Position numbers and translations under genes: made by a program
In this document: positions 1 to 13,925 of the stretch, piece after piece
Layout: every line of letters begins with the position of its first letter
Position numbering within the stretch: the stretch's first letter is position 1
Assembly: GCA_046318595.1 (NCBI GenBank)
Contig: JBKCTV010000004.1
Span: 104,717-168,716, forward strand
Length of the DNA stretch: 64,000 bases
Direction: 5' to 3'
DNA from: DAITMV01 sp046318595
GTDB lineage: Bacteria; Pseudomonadota; Gammaproteobacteria; Burkholderiales; Burkholderiaceae_B
The notes under the pieces: generated by a model
What the model saw: only the letters and a program-made list of their open reading frames with translations
Database searches by the model: none
What the model was told of the DNA's origin: nothing

Positions 1-1
1 T

Positions 2-727
2 GGAGCAGCGGCGATGGTCAGCCAACCAGAGGCGCCCTCGGCCCCACGCTTTAACCTGGTCACGCCGCGTTCGCGCTGCCCGCACTGTCAACACGCGATT
101 TCCGGCTGGCAAAATATTCCGCTGCTCAGTTACCTGTGGCTCCGGGGCCGGTGCGCGCATTGCCACGCGCCTATTTCGTGGCGTTATCCCTCGACCGAGC
201 TACTAACCGCCGTGCTGTTCGGCTTGGTCGCCTGGCGACTGCCGGCACCGCTGCTCGGCCTGGCTCATATGAGCCTGGTGGCGGGGCTCGTGGCCCTGGC
301 GTTGATCGACCTCGACACGTATCTGCTCCCCGACGACATCACCTTGCCCTGGTTGTGGCTGGGGCTCCTGGTCAACGCCACGATCGGCGTCGTGCCGCTA
401 CACGAGGCGGTATGGGGTGCAGCCATCGGCTACATGAGCCTCTGGACGGTCTATCAGGTTTTCAAACTGCTGACCGGTAAAGAAGGCATCGGGTATGGCG
501 ACTTCAAACTACTGGCGCTGCTGGGCGCCTGGTTCGGCTGGGCCAGTCTGCCGGCGATCATCCTACTGGCGTCTGCCTCGGGCGCCGTCATTGGCCTGCT
601 ATCGCTCAAACTGCGCGGTAAAACGAAAGACCACCCGATTCCTTTCGGTCCTTTTTTAGTGCTGGGCGGCATATCCTGGCTGCTGGACATGCCCGCGCGC
701 GATTGGCTGGATAAACTATTCGCATGA
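2..727 (+). CDS. pilD: Prepilin peptidase (type IV leader peptidase), 5' partial
   Basis: This is the inner-membrane aspartic peptidase that cleaves and N-methylates type IV prepilins and type II pseudopilins. The frame is open to the left edge and begins inside the cytoplasmic loop, so the first membrane segment and true start lie outside the window; the ATG at 14 is internal. Two CxxC pairs (RCPHC and RCAHC) form the usual zinc-binding site. The catalytic aspartates lie in LIDLDTYLLPDD and in the GxGD motif GYGDFKLL. Several hydrophobic segments follow. The stop overlaps the coaE start as ATGA, so the two are probably translationally coupled. pilD-coaE-zapD is the standard order at the end of the pilBCD locus in Burkholderiales. 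Confidence 0.95.
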   Translation, partial: GAAAMVSQPEAPSAPRFNLVTPRSRCPHCQHAISGWQNIPLLSYLWLRGRCAHCHAPISWRYPSTELLTAVLFGLVAWRLPAPLLGLAHMSLVAGLVALALIDLDTYLLPDDITLPWLWLGLLVNATIGVVPLHEAVWGAAIGYMSLWTVYQVFKLLTGKEGIGYGDFKLLALLGAWFGWASLPAIILLASASGAVIGLLSLKLRGKTKDHPIPFGPFLVLGGISWLLDMPARDWLDKLFA

Positions 728-1389
728 GCGAGCATTCCAAGTCACCGAAGCCTTATGTCATCGGCTTGACCGGCGGCATCGGCAGTGGCAAGAGCCTGGT
801 CGCCGGGCATTTCGTCGAGCTGGGGGTAGCGATCATCGACACCGACGAGCTCGCCCATGCGCTGACTCGCCCAGGTGCCGCCGCGATGCCGGCGATTCGC
901 GCCGCGTTTGGCGAATCGTTTTTAGAAACGGACGGCGCGCTCGACCGGACCGCCATGCGGCGACATGTTTTTCAAGACCCGGCCGCCCGCTTGGTCCTCG
1001 AAAATATACTTCACCCGCTGATTTTTGCAGGAGCGCAAGCCGCGCTGGCCCTGGCTTCGACGCCTTATGTCCTGCTGGCCGTGCCGCTGCTGGCCAAGCA
1101 TCATGCGCAGTGGCAACCAATAATCGATAGGGTGCTGCTGGTCGATTGCAGCTCAGAAACGCAAATCCGGCGTTTGACGACGTGCAGGGGCTTGAGCGTC
1201 GCAGAGGCAAAACAAATCCTCGCAGCGCAGACGTCGCGCGCCGCCCGGCAAAGAATTGCACACGACACGATCGAAAACGATAGCGATGTGCCCTCCGCCC
1301 GGATCGGGCTCAGGCAGGCGGTCGAGGCATTGCACTGCAGCTACCTGCAACTGGCCGGAAGCGTGCATTTGCATCGTCGCACCGACTGA
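724..1389 (+). CDS. coaE: Dephospho-CoA kinase
   Basis: Catalyses the last step of coenzyme A synthesis, ATP-dependent phosphorylation of the 3' hydroxyl of dephospho-CoA, in the cytoplasm. The P-loop GLTGGIGSGKS is at about residues 14-24, followed by IIDTDELAH, the conserved Asp of the CoA-binding region. The length of 221 residues is slightly over the usual 200, owing to a short N-terminal extension and C-terminal tail. The start at 724 is supported by the ATGA overlap with pilD. Confidence 0.95.
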   Translation: MSEHSKSPKPYVIGLTGGIGSGKSLVAGHFVELGVAIIDTDELAHALTRPGAAAMPAIRAAFGESFLETDGALDRTAMRRHVFQDPAARLVLENILHPLIFAGAQAALALASTPYVLLAVPLLAKHHAQWQPIIDRVLLVDCSSETQIRRLTTCRGLSVAEAKQILAAQTSRAARQRIAHDTIENDSDVPSARIGLRQAVEALHCSYLQLAGSVHLHRRTD

Positions 1390-1433
1390 GCCACAATCAA
1401 CACCATTCTTTTTATAACGGTTGATCGACGACT

Positions 1434-2217
1434 GTGTCCTTGTCCCCCGATACCGCCGCGCCCACCGCCACTTGGCTGACCTACGAGTTTCCGTTTACGG
1501 AGCGGACGCGCATCCTGTTGCGGCTGGAAGACTTGTTCGAAAAATTCGATTTTTTCCTTGCCCAAACGCATGCCTTCCACCACCATGCAGCGCTCATGAT
1601 TATGTTCGAGATCATGGATGTCGGCGCGCGCGCCGACATGAAGAGCGAGCTCATGCAGGAAATGGAAAAACAGCGGCAGCTGCTGATGGGCTTCAGCGAC
1701 CATGCAGACATCGACACCACGCGCCTGGCCGGTTTATTGAATGAGCTGGAACAAGGCATCGCGGGTTTGAATGCGATCAATGGTCGGCTGGGCCAGCATT
1801 TACGCGAAAACGACTGGTTGATGTCGATCCGCAGCCGCAGCAGCATCCCAGGGGGAGTGTGTGAGTTCGATCTGCCGGGCTACCACGCATGGCTGCAGCA
1901 GAGCGACGAGCTGCGGCGCGTCGACCTGATGCGCTGGGCGGCCCCGATGATGCCGTCGATTTTCGCCATTCGTCTGGTCCTGCGGCTGCTGCGGGAACGC
2001 AGCGGCGAACCCGTCGCCGCCACAGCGTCCAAAGGCAGCTTCACCCAGCCGATGAATGGCAAAAACTGCCTGCTTCTCCAAGTCCGGGTGCCTGCCAGCG
2101 TGGCCGCCATCCCGGAGTTTAGCGCCAATAAATACATGCTTTGGGTGCGTTTCAATCAACCGACGAGCGGCAACGAATCACGCAACCGCCCTTTCGAAGG
2201 CGACCTGCCGTTCGAAT

Positions 2218-2237
<20 letters not shown>
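1434..2237 (+). CDS. zapD: Cell division protein ZapD
   Basis: ZapD (DUF1342, formerly YacF) binds the FtsZ C-terminus and bundles protofilaments at the division ring. The 267-residue product has the family's mostly helical N-terminal half and the conserved opening TYEFPFTERTRILLRLEDLF. The start is GTG. The gene follows coaE by 44 bases, the standard order. In many relatives the small zinc protein yacG comes next; here there is none, and the 3' end instead overlaps the convergent gltB by 20 bases, so the cluster has been cut or rearranged at this point. Confidence 0.93.
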
Positions 2238-6954
<4,717 letters not shown>

Positions 6955-7157
6955 GCAGAGACCTAACTTAGGATGAATAGTCCAGGCTCAATGTACTGCA
7001 CTACTACAAGCATGCCAAGGGGCAGGAAGGATTGGACCGGTTGCAAGACGTTTTCGCCAAAAAGAACCCACCAGGCACTCAACGTAACTGAGCGCTCGAC
7101 ACCGAAAATCCGCGAGATTGTAACGATGGGGTTTCGCAACTGGCCCGATTGCCTGAG

Positions 7158-7191
7158 TATAATCGCACGGCTGCAAAGCGACGCTTGCAGC
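7158..7191 (+). promoter_or_regulatory. Consensus -10 box and leader hairpin upstream of the PEPC-like gene
   Basis: TATAAT at 7158-7163 matches the sigma-70 -10 consensus; the region 16-19 bases upstream has only a weak -35 (TTTCGC/TCGCAA). Just after the expected transcription start, GCTGCAA (7170-7176) pairs with TTGCAGC (7185-7191), with an inner GC/GC pair, so the leader RNA would start with a stable hairpin. The leader before the ATG at 7251 is about 80 bases. The rest of 6955-7250 is the divergent space between gltB and this gene, with no other feature recognised. Confidence 0.4.
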
Positions 7192-7250
7192 GCCTGGCGC
7201 CTGTTTTGGCATAAACATTGTTGGCACTGCATTTATAGGTTGAAATTCAC

Positions 7251-10052
7251 ATGACTTTAGCGACAACAGTAAGCTCCCCCCCGACACGATTGCAACCAGC
7301 TAATCTTGAGCATGCGGAGGATCCGCTGCCGCCAAAGAAACCCCGGCCCGGCCGCGTTTTGCCGCCTGAGAGCCGCAAAGCGCTGACCCACAATCAATTG
7401 ACGAATCTGTTTTTGGATCATCTCGATTTACAGCGCATACCCATTCAACCGGAAATCAGCAATCTGTTGCTTGAAGGCAAGCAGCCAATCGAGACCAGAA
7501 TCAGCGCCGTGCGGAAGCACGTTAACGGTTTAGATTCAGCCGATAAACCCAAATTCATCGAACATACCAGTCGCTATATCGATGTCATTTTACTGGTCGG
7601 CAATGAAATAGAGGCGCGCACCAAGATCGCGAAGGATAAACCTCAAAACGAATTTACGCTCAGTGCCGAGCGTTTATTACAAAAATCAGAAGAGCAAGGA
7701 CAGAAGCCACATGAACTTTTCGAGCAGATCACGAACAACGCTCTAATCGCGACGGCCCATCCGACAAATCTGCACAAACCCGGCCTGATGGAGGCGGTCA
7801 CCGATGCCGTGGACTTGTTGTTAGGATGCGATTCCGTGTCGGCGACCAATCCCGCCATCAAGGAGGCGCTAGAGCGCGTTTGGCAGGAAACAGGCGTCAG
7901 GAAACAGGCGCCCACGGTGGAGGAAGAAAACCGGGGGATCGCCCCGTCCGCCGATGCATTGCAGCGCGCCGCGCGCCGCGTCGACAAGGCTTTGGACCAT
8001 ATTTTGGGCACAACCTCCAGTCAACCGATCATCCAGATAGGAAGCTGGATCGCGGGGGATCGTGACGGTAACAACAACGTGACTGCCGAACAAATCCGCA
8101 AGGTCATGGCGCACAACTCGGCGGAAATCATGGACCGGTACATCGACCGTAAATTCGGCGAGGGGTCACGCCTGCTCATACAACTGCAGCAGTACCCCCA
8201 AACGCAGGAAATTACACGCCGGATCACCGACAAGCTGCGCGCGACCAAACAAAATATCCAAAACCGGCTGTCGGTCTCGCACACCGACGAACCCGCGGGG
8301 AATGCATACGCCAGCCCGGAAGAATGCATCTCCGATCTGACCGAGCTGATCAATAGCCTGCCGACCGGGCAGGACACGGTTGTTACTACTGACAAAATCA
8401 AACGACTGATCCGCGAAGTGAATGGGCGCGGTTTTCATGGTATGCCCATCGACGTTCGGCAAAACAGCGCAATCCATCATGAGGTTTTACTCGACCTGCT
8501 CGGGCAGGCTGGCGAGGACGCAACAGCATACGAAAAGCTCTCGGAAAGCGCTAAAGCCGAATTTTTACAGACTCTGTTCGAACGCGAAGGCTGTTTGTTC
8601 GAGGCAAACGACCGCACTTACTCGGAGAAAACCACCAGGGAGTTGGACATACTGCGCTGCATCGCCGAGAACATGAAGCTGTTCGGCCAGGAAGCCGTTC
8701 CCTGTTACATCATCGCCAATACCGAGCAGGTCAGTCATTTGCTGGAAGCTCTGCTGTTGTTGAAAGAAGTGGGCCTGGCCAGTAAAAACCATCTGGACCT
8801 CGACATCGTTCCGCTGGTCGAAACCGCACCGGACCTGCGGAACATCGGCGATATCGTCAAAGGCGCGCTGCAAACCCCGACCCTGGCCGGTTTAGTGAGA
8901 AACCACCGAAAAAACCAATCCATGGTGATGCTGGGTTATTCCGACAGCAACCGGCTGGACGGTCCGATCGCCTCGAACTGGGAATTGTACAAAGCGGCCG
9001 AAGAACTGCAGAAAGTCGCTCGGGATACCGGCGTCGATATTCTGCCCTTTCATGGACGCGGCGGCACCGAAGCACGCGGTTCGGGCGCGCACGACGCGGG
9101 AGGATTGTCCAACTACGCCCAGGAAATCGGCATGCACCCCCCCGGTTTCGCCGCTCCAGGTGCGCGGCAAACAGAGCAAGGCGAGGAACTCACTAACAAA
9201 GGCGGCAATCCCGTGCGCGCCGAACACACGGCATACAAGATGGCCTCGGCTGTGTTCGACGGTATATCGGCGGCAGACGGACAGCAAACCCCAATACCGG
9301 CGACGTTTAGAAATGTCATGAACTTTTTGACAGAAAAATCGACTGCCGTTTATAGGGATTTTATGAGTTCGCCCCACCTCGCTGCCTACTGTACGCAGAG
9401 CACGCCAATCCTGTTCAATAGCAAGATGAAGGCTAGCAGCCGCCCCGGTAAACGGCCCGACCCTTCAAGCGCCCCGAAGCCTTTCATCGATCAATACCGT
9501 GCCATTCCATTAGTGGCAGCCTGGTATCAAAGCAGGACCATGCTGCCGGCTTATTTTGGCGCCGGTTCCGCGCTGAAATCTTTTTTATCGGCCGACGAGA
9601 CCGCTAACATACCCCAAGACAAACGGCTGAGCACCCTGCAAGAAATGTATAGCAAGTGGCCGTTTTTCAAGGGTCTGATCGACAGAACCGATTCGGCATT
9701 GAGAAAAGCCGACATGGCCGTGGCCGAAGAATATTCTGGCTTGGTCGAGGACGAGAAAACAGCGGCCATCGTATTCAGCCAAATCAAAGAGGAATATTCC
9801 ACAATCAAGGCTATCGTGGAGGACATCAAACGGGCCGATGGCACATCCGTGGAGGACGGTTTATCGCACAACGAGCTTCTGGAGGCGCGCCAAGCTTTGC
9901 TCGATACGGCCAATGCGCTGCAAATCGTGGCCATGGGCCTGTCGTCGATAATCCCGAAAACCGACGAACAGGCAGAGCAGCAGCACGCTTGGGGGCAGGC
10001 GGTAGCGTGCACGATGCAGGCGGTGGCGTCGGGTATCGGTCGTTACGGATGA
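7251..10052 (+). CDS. Divergent phosphoenolpyruvate carboxylase-like protein
   Basis: Bacterial PEP carboxylases fix bicarbonate onto PEP to make oxaloacetate. This 933-residue protein keeps the family framework: TAHPT around His170, GSWIAGDRDGNNNVT, VPLVET, LGYSDS (563-566), FHGRGGT (His601-Thr606), TEQGE and RAIPLVAAWYQSR. It differs at normally invariant places: TAHPTE reads TAHPTN; the lysine after YSDS (SAKDAG in typical enzymes) is Arg568 in SNRLDG; GRGGTVGRGG reads GRGGTEARGS; and the C-terminal RNTG/QNTG that contributes an active-site Asn is replaced by GRYG. It also has a proline- and lysine-rich N-terminal extension of about 40 residues. The fold assignment is firm. Whether it carboxylates PEP, or is regulated by aspartate, is uncertain. 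It stands alone, divergent from gltB. Confidence 0.82.
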   Translation: MTLATTVSSPPTRLQPANLEHAEDPLPPKKPRPGRVLPPESRKALTHNQLTNLFLDHLDLQRIPIQPEISNLLLEGKQPIETRISAVRKHVNGLDSADKPKFIEHTSRYIDVILLVGNEIEARTKIAKDKPQNEFTLSAERLLQKSEEQGQKPHELFEQITNNALIATAHPTNLHKPGLMEAVTDAVDLLLGCDSVSATNPAIKEALERVWQETGVRKQAPTVEEENRGIAPSADALQRAARRVDKALDHILGTTSSQPIIQIGSWIAGDRDGNNNVTAEQIRKVMAHNSAEIMDRYIDRKFGEGSRLLIQLQQYPQTQEITRRITDKLRATKQNIQNRLSVSHTDEPAGNAYASPEECISDLTELINSLPTGQDTVVTTDKIKRLIREVNGRGFHGMPIDVRQNSAIHHEVLLDLLGQAGEDATAYEKLSESAKAEFLQTLFEREGCLFEANDRTYSEKTTRELDILRCIAENMKLFGQEAVPCYIIANTEQVSHLLEALLLLKEVGLASKNHLDLDIVPLVETAPDLRNIGDIVKGALQTPTLAGLVRNHRKNQSMVMLGYSDSNRLDGPIASNWELYKAAEELQKVARDTGVDILPFHGRGGTEARGSGAHDAGGLSNYAQEIGMHPPGFAAPGARQTEQGEELTNKGGNPVRAEHTAYKMASAVFDGISAADGQQTPIPATFRNVMNFLTEKSTAVYRDFMSSPHLAAYCTQSTPILFNSKMKASSRPGKRPDPSSAPKPFIDQYRAIPLVAAWYQSRTMLPAYFGAGSALKSFLSADETANIPQDKRLSTLQEMYSKWPFFKGLIDRTDSALRKADMAVAEEYSGLVEDEKTAAIVFSQIKEEYSTIKAIVEDIKRADGTSVEDGLSHNELLEARQALLDTANALQIVAMGLSSIIPKTDEQAEQQHAWGQAVACTMQAVASGIGRYG

Positions 10053-10083
10053 CGGGTAAACTGGGATGGGGGCCAAATCACAC

Positions 10084-10836
10084 TTAAAACCGGTACCCCA
10101 TTCCGACCGACAGCACAGGATAGTATTTCCATGAATCGACCATGTCCCGTGCCTTGTCGGCCTCCCGCGCCGCATCCTGCTGAGCCTGCGCGCAAAGCAA
10201 CGGATTGGCTTGCAAGTTCGGGCCACAGGTGACGTCCAGTTTGGCCCGAGCAGAACCCATGAACATGACACCTGCATCGCCGATCAAGGAAAAATCGCCA
10301 TTCGACTGATGGTAACCCAGGCCGACATAAGGCACCGAAGACCTGAACCGCAGGCTACCGTCGAGCGAACCGATATCCGTGGCGACATACGCCCTGCCGT
10401 TCAGATTGTACTTGCCAACCGTCGGTTTTCCGGTCAGGTCGATGCGGTTACCGTTGTAATACATTCCGCCAGTCAACCTGAAGCCGGTTTCGAATGGATG
10501 CCAATCCAGCAAAATGCCGGCGGTTTGTAGCTTGACCTTAGCTTTGTAATCAACATCGCTTTGGCTGACATTTGTCGAATACGAAAAACCGTTGATATTG
10601 CCCCGCACATAAAGCCCATTTCCAATACCATACGCCAGATCGAACCCCAGCCCTGGCGTACCAGCGCGGGCCGCCACGTAACCGAGGGAGTCGCTCATTT
10701 TCAACTCCTTGCCGTTTTGTTGCGCGTTGGCCTGCGCGCAACCAAGGGCCAACATACCGATGAGCAATGTGTGCAAACCGCCCGTGACGGCATGGGAACG
10801 AAAAGCACGAAAACTCGAAAACGAATCGATTGCCAT
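10084..10836 (-). CDS. Outer-membrane beta-barrel protein of unknown function
   Basis: The 250-residue product has an N-terminal signal sequence ending near AQANAQQ (about residue 39). Alternating aromatic/polar strands follow, such as GLYVRGNINGF and GFRLTGGMYYNGNRIDL, and it ends in YRF, the terminal aromatic used for outer-membrane barrel assembly. A small eight-stranded-type barrel seems likely. The only cysteines, in DVTCGPN and LLCAQ, could form a loop disulfide. A good ribosome site (AAGGGG, 6 bases before the ATG) supports the start. I cannot name a substrate or family with confidence. Confidence 0.7.
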   Translation of the reverse strand: MAIDSFSSFRAFRSHAVTGGLHTLLIGMLALGCAQANAQQNGKELKMSDSLGYVAARAGTPGLGFDLAYGIGNGLYVRGNINGFSYSTNVSQSDVDYKAKVKLQTAGILLDWHPFETGFRLTGGMYYNGNRIDLTGKPTVGKYNLNGRAYVATDIGSLDGSLRFRSSVPYVGLGYHQSNGDFSLIGDAGVMFMGSARAKLDVTCGPNLQANPLLCAQAQQDAAREADKARDMVDSWKYYPVLSVGMGYRF

Positions 10837-10915
10837 GAAAACCCCTTTGCAAAATGCAGTCAGAGTTTATTTAACCGCATTCATGCTCGGGTACGCCATC
10901 CCCTGAACAAGGAAC

Positions 10916-10940
10916 TCTCTTCAGAAAGTACTTTAAGAGA
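10916..10940. repeat. Near-perfect palindrome between fcl and the barrel gene
   Basis: TCTCTT (10916-10921) and AAAGT (10925-10929) are mirrored by ACTTT (10930-10934) and AAGAGA (10935-10940), interrupted only by a 3-base CAG. It sits 80 bases upstream of the barrel gene and 50 bases downstream of the fcl stop. It could be an operator for the barrel gene or a terminator element for the polysaccharide arm. It lacks a U-tract, so I slightly favour an operator. Confidence 0.35.
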
Positions 10941-10989
10941 CAGAAGCGAATGCAAGACAGTGCGAATACGCGCATAACGATTGCTTGCT

Positions 10990-11970
10990 TTAAACGCTGG
11001 CGCCGCCACGAATATCGCACGCATTCGCCAGAAACCATGCGTACGTGCCCTGCAAGCCCGCCTCCAGCGCAATCTGGGCTCGCCAACCAAGGCTGCTCAG
11101 GCGACTGACATCGAGCAGCTTGCGGGGCGCGCCATCAGGTTTGTCGGTATCGAAGACAATATCGCCCCGGTAACCCACCACGCTCGCCATGGTCCGCGCC
11201 AGCTCAGCGATGGTACAGTCTCGCCCAGTGCCGACATTGATGTGGCTAAGCATCGGTCGGGTATGGGCGGCGTATGCGGTGCTGTCGAGTTGCAGGACAT
11301 GCAGACAGGCTTGCGCCATGTCGTCGACATGCAAAAATTCGCGCATCGGCCGACCAGTTCCCCAGACCGTCACCTGGGCCGCGCCATGCTGCGCTGCCTC
11401 GTGGAAACGCCGCATCATGGCCGGGATCACATGGCTGTTGTCAGGATGAAAATTATCGAACGGACCGTATAAATTCGTCGGCATCACAGAGCGATAGTCA
11501 CGACCATACTGTCGGTTGTAGCTTTCGCAGAGCTTGATGCCAGCGATTTTAGCAATCGCGTATGGTTCGTTGGTCGGCTCCAGAACGCCTGTCAGCAAGG
11601 CCTCCTCGCGCATCGGCTGTTCGGCCTGCCGAGGATAAATGCAACTCGACCCGAGAAACAGCAAGCGCTGCACGCCATACCGGTGCGCCGCGTCGATGAC
11701 ATTCGCCTGAATCAATAAATTATCGCGGATGAAATCGGCGGGATACGTATTATTTGCATGAATTCCACCGACTCTCGCGGCAGCGAGAATGACGACGGCT
11801 GGCCGCTGGGCAGCGAAAAACACCTCAACATCCGCTTGCCGCGTCAAGTCGAGATCCGCATGCGTACACGTGAGTACATTCGTCAAGCCCCGCTGCCGCA
11901 GTTGCCTTTCGATGGCACGCCCCACCATGCCACGGTGGCCAGCGATATATACTTTCTGATCGGGCATCAT
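10990..11970 (-). CDS. fcl: GDP-L-fucose synthase
   Basis: Epimerase-reductase that converts GDP-4-keto-6-deoxymannose to GDP-L-fucose with NADPH. The nucleotide-binding GHRGMVG is near residues 12-18, the catalytic Ser is in FLGSSCIYPR, and the Tyr/Lys pair is in YAIAK. The length of 326 residues is normal. It follows gmd by 3 bases on the same strand, and its product uses the Gmd product directly, so the two act as a pair. It is wcaG in the colanic acid nomenclature. Confidence 0.96.
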   Translation of the reverse strand: MMPDQKVYIAGHRGMVGRAIERQLRQRGLTNVLTCTHADLDLTRQADVEVFFAAQRPAVVILAAARVGGIHANNTYPADFIRDNLLIQANVIDAAHRYGVQRLLFLGSSCIYPRQAEQPMREEALLTGVLEPTNEPYAIAKIAGIKLCESYNRQYGRDYRSVMPTNLYGPFDNFHPDNSHVIPAMMRRFHEAAQHGAAQVTVWGTGRPMREFLHVDDMAQACLHVLQLDSTAYAAHTRPMLSHINVGTGRDCTIAELARTMASVVGYRGDIVFDTDKPDGAPRKLLDVSRLSSLGWRAQIALEAGLQGTYAWFLANACDIRGGASV

Positions 11971-11973
11971 TGC

Positions 11974-13101
11974 TTATTCCCGGCTGACAGCGACGCTGTA
12001 ACCATGCTGCTTGAGCAGGGCATGCTGCCGGGCGGTTTGCAAGTCGAACGCAATCATTTCATGAATCATCGTCTGCAGACCCGTCTGCGGAGTCCAGCCG
12101 AGCTTGTCACGGGCCTTGGTCGGATCGCCAAGCAAAGTCTCGACTTCAGCCGGCCGAAAATAGCGCGGATCGATGGCGACGATGGTATCCCCTACGGTGA
12201 CGGCAAGATTTTTCGTCGCATCGACCGCAGCGACCACACCGCGCTCGTCGACACCGGTACCCTCCCAGCGCAAAAGAATGCCCAGCTCACCAGCCGCCAT
12301 TTCGATGAACTGCCGCACGCTGTACTGCACGCCGGTGGCGATCACGAAATCTTCCGGGTGATCCTGCTGGAGCATCAGCCATTGCATTTCGACATAATCC
12401 CGGGCATGCCCCCAATCGCGCAGCGCGTCCATATTGCCCATGTAAATACAGGGCTCCAGGCCAACGGCGATATTCGACAAACCGCGCGTGACCTTGCGGG
12501 TAACAAAAGTTTCACCGCGCCGCGGGCTTTCGTGGTTGAACAAAATGCCGTTGCATGCATACATCCCATAAGCCTCGCGGTAGTTGACCGTGATCCAATA
12601 AGCGTACATTTTGGCAACGGCATACGGACTGCGGGGATAAAACGGCGTGGTTTCTTTTTGTGGCGTTTCCTGCACCAGGCCGTACAGCTCGGATGTCGAA
12701 GCCTGATAGAACCGGGTTTTTTTCTCGAGCCCCAGAAAACGGATCGCCTCGAGTAGGCGCAAGGCGCCCATGGCGTCGACATCGGCAGTGTATTCTGGGC
12801 TTTCGAAAGAGACCGCGACATGGCTTTGCGCACCCAGGTTGTAAACCTCATCGGGCTGGACCAGCGAAATGATGCGCGTCAGGTTCGAGGAGTCGGTCAA
12901 ATCGCCGTAATGCAGCGTGAAACGCCGGTCTTTGGCGTACGGCGCTTCGTAGATATGATCGACCCGTTGCGTATTGAAGAGCGAGGCCCGGCGCTTGATG
13001 CCATGCACTTCGTAACCCTTGTCGAGCAACAACTCGGCGAGGTAGGAGCCATCCTGACCGGTGATACCGGTAATCAATGCGACTTTATGGGTAGAGGTCA
13101 T
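11974..13101 (-). CDS. gmd: GDP-mannose 4,6-dehydratase
   Basis: Extended short-chain dehydrogenase that makes GDP-4-keto-6-deoxy-D-mannose from GDP-mannose. It opens with the NADP-binding ITGITGQDGSYLAELLL and has the ASTSELYG and YAVAKMYAYW catalytic motifs plus the family hallmark LGAQSHVAVSFESPEYT region. The 375-residue length is normal. It is the first gene of the gmd-fcl pair. GDP-mannose would come from ManC, encoded at 20428-21882; the phosphomannomutase needed before ManC is not in the window. Confidence 0.97.
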   Translation of the reverse strand: MTSTHKVALITGITGQDGSYLAELLLDKGYEVHGIKRRASLFNTQRVDHIYEAPYAKDRRFTLHYGDLTDSSNLTRIISLVQPDEVYNLGAQSHVAVSFESPEYTADVDAMGALRLLEAIRFLGLEKKTRFYQASTSELYGLVQETPQKETTPFYPRSPYAVAKMYAYWITVNYREAYGMYACNGILFNHESPRRGETFVTRKVTRGLSNIAVGLEPCIYMGNMDALRDWGHARDYVEMQWLMLQQDHPEDFVIATGVQYSVRQFIEMAAGELGILLRWEGTGVDERGVVAAVDATKNLAVTVGDTIVAIDPRYFRPAEVETLLGDPTKARDKLGWTPQTGLQTMIHEMIAFDLQTARQHALLKQHGYSVAVSRE

Positions 13102-13188
13102 CGGCGGTACGCAAAGCGGAATCTAGGCGTAAGGGTAGCCTAAAAGCCGCCTGCCCGACAACAGACCGTCAAGCTCAGCGTCGTAAGC

Positions 13189-13854
13189 TTACGCCAGGGG
13201 ATCGAGTTCTTGCAAGGGCCGCGCGGGATTGCCGAGCACCATGGCAAAGGCAGGAACATCCTTCATGACGACAGCGCCCATCGCCGCCATGCTGCCGACA
13301 CCGAAACGGGTTTTTTCGCGAACGACCGCGCCGGCGCCGATCTCGACTGCTTCTTCCAGAATGACATTGCCCGACACGACCGCCCGCGGTGCCAGGGTGC
13401 AAAACCCGGCTGTTTGCACATCATGCCCGACCGTGCAACCGATATTAACAATCGTATGAGCCCCGAGCCGAACATTGCTGGCGAGAATGGCACCGGCGCA
13501 GATCATACTACCGGCGCCAATCTGGCAAGGCTCAGAGCGGATGACGCTTGGATGAATCAAACTGGCGTAGCGTGGTTGACGTCCATTGGGCGCAGAGCTG
13601 CGCACGAGCCGGTCAATCGCCCGGCGGGCGCGCGGCGCACCGACTGCAATGACGAGCTCGGCTTCCTCGGCAAACATATGCCAATCTGCAATCGACCCCA
13701 GCACAGATGTCTCGGCGATGAGGGTGCCGGGCGATAAGGTGTCGTCCAGTAACCCGACGACGTCGAAAATAGCACAATCGCGGGCCAGCCAGACGATATC
13801 CCGGCCATGACCACCGGCGCCGATGATCAACAGACGTGTTCTATGCATGTTCAC
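13189..13854 (-). CDS. Sugar O/N-acyltransferase of the NeuD/PglD type
   Basis: This 221-residue protein has the two parts of this family. An N-terminal Rossmann-like domain (LLIIGAGGHGRDIVWLA) binds the nucleotide sugar. A C-terminal left-handed beta-helix of hexapeptide repeats (for example GAHTIVNIGCTVGHDV with the catalytic-type His, and AVVSGNVILEEAVEIGAGAVV) binds acetyl-CoA. It probably acetylates a sugar of the locus polysaccharide; the acceptor cannot be read from the sequence. It ends 87 bases before gmd on the same strand. The 3' flank contains no terminator, so it may be cotranscribed with gmd and fcl. Confidence 0.85.
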   Translation of the reverse strand: MNMHRTRLLIIGAGGHGRDIVWLARDCAIFDVVGLLDDTLSPGTLIAETSVLGSIADWHMFAEEAELVIAVGAPRARRAIDRLVRSSAPNGRQPRYASLIHPSVIRSEPCQIGAGSMICAGAILASNVRLGAHTIVNIGCTVGHDVQTAGFCTLAPRAVVSGNVILEEAVEIGAGAVVREKTRFGVGSMAAMGAVVMKDVPAFAMVLGNPARPLQELDPLA

Positions 13855-13867
13855 AAAAAGCGCGCAT

Positions 13868-13907
13868 AAAAAAGCCCCGCAGGCCCATCGAACCCACGAG
13901 GCTTTTT
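13868..13907 (-). terminator. Rho-independent terminator after the lipoprotein gene
   Basis: AAAAAAGCCCCG (13868-13879) and CGAGGCTTTTT (13897-13907) form an 11-12 base-pair stem with one G-U pair and a 17-base loop. On the minus strand the stem ends in a run of six T. The arms are A/T-rich on both outer sides, so it could act in both directions. It lies just after the lipoprotein stop and before the acyltransferase gene, dividing the minus-strand arm into two transcription units. Confidence 0.8.
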
Positions 13908-13925
13908 AAGGAAGCTGGAAAAATA

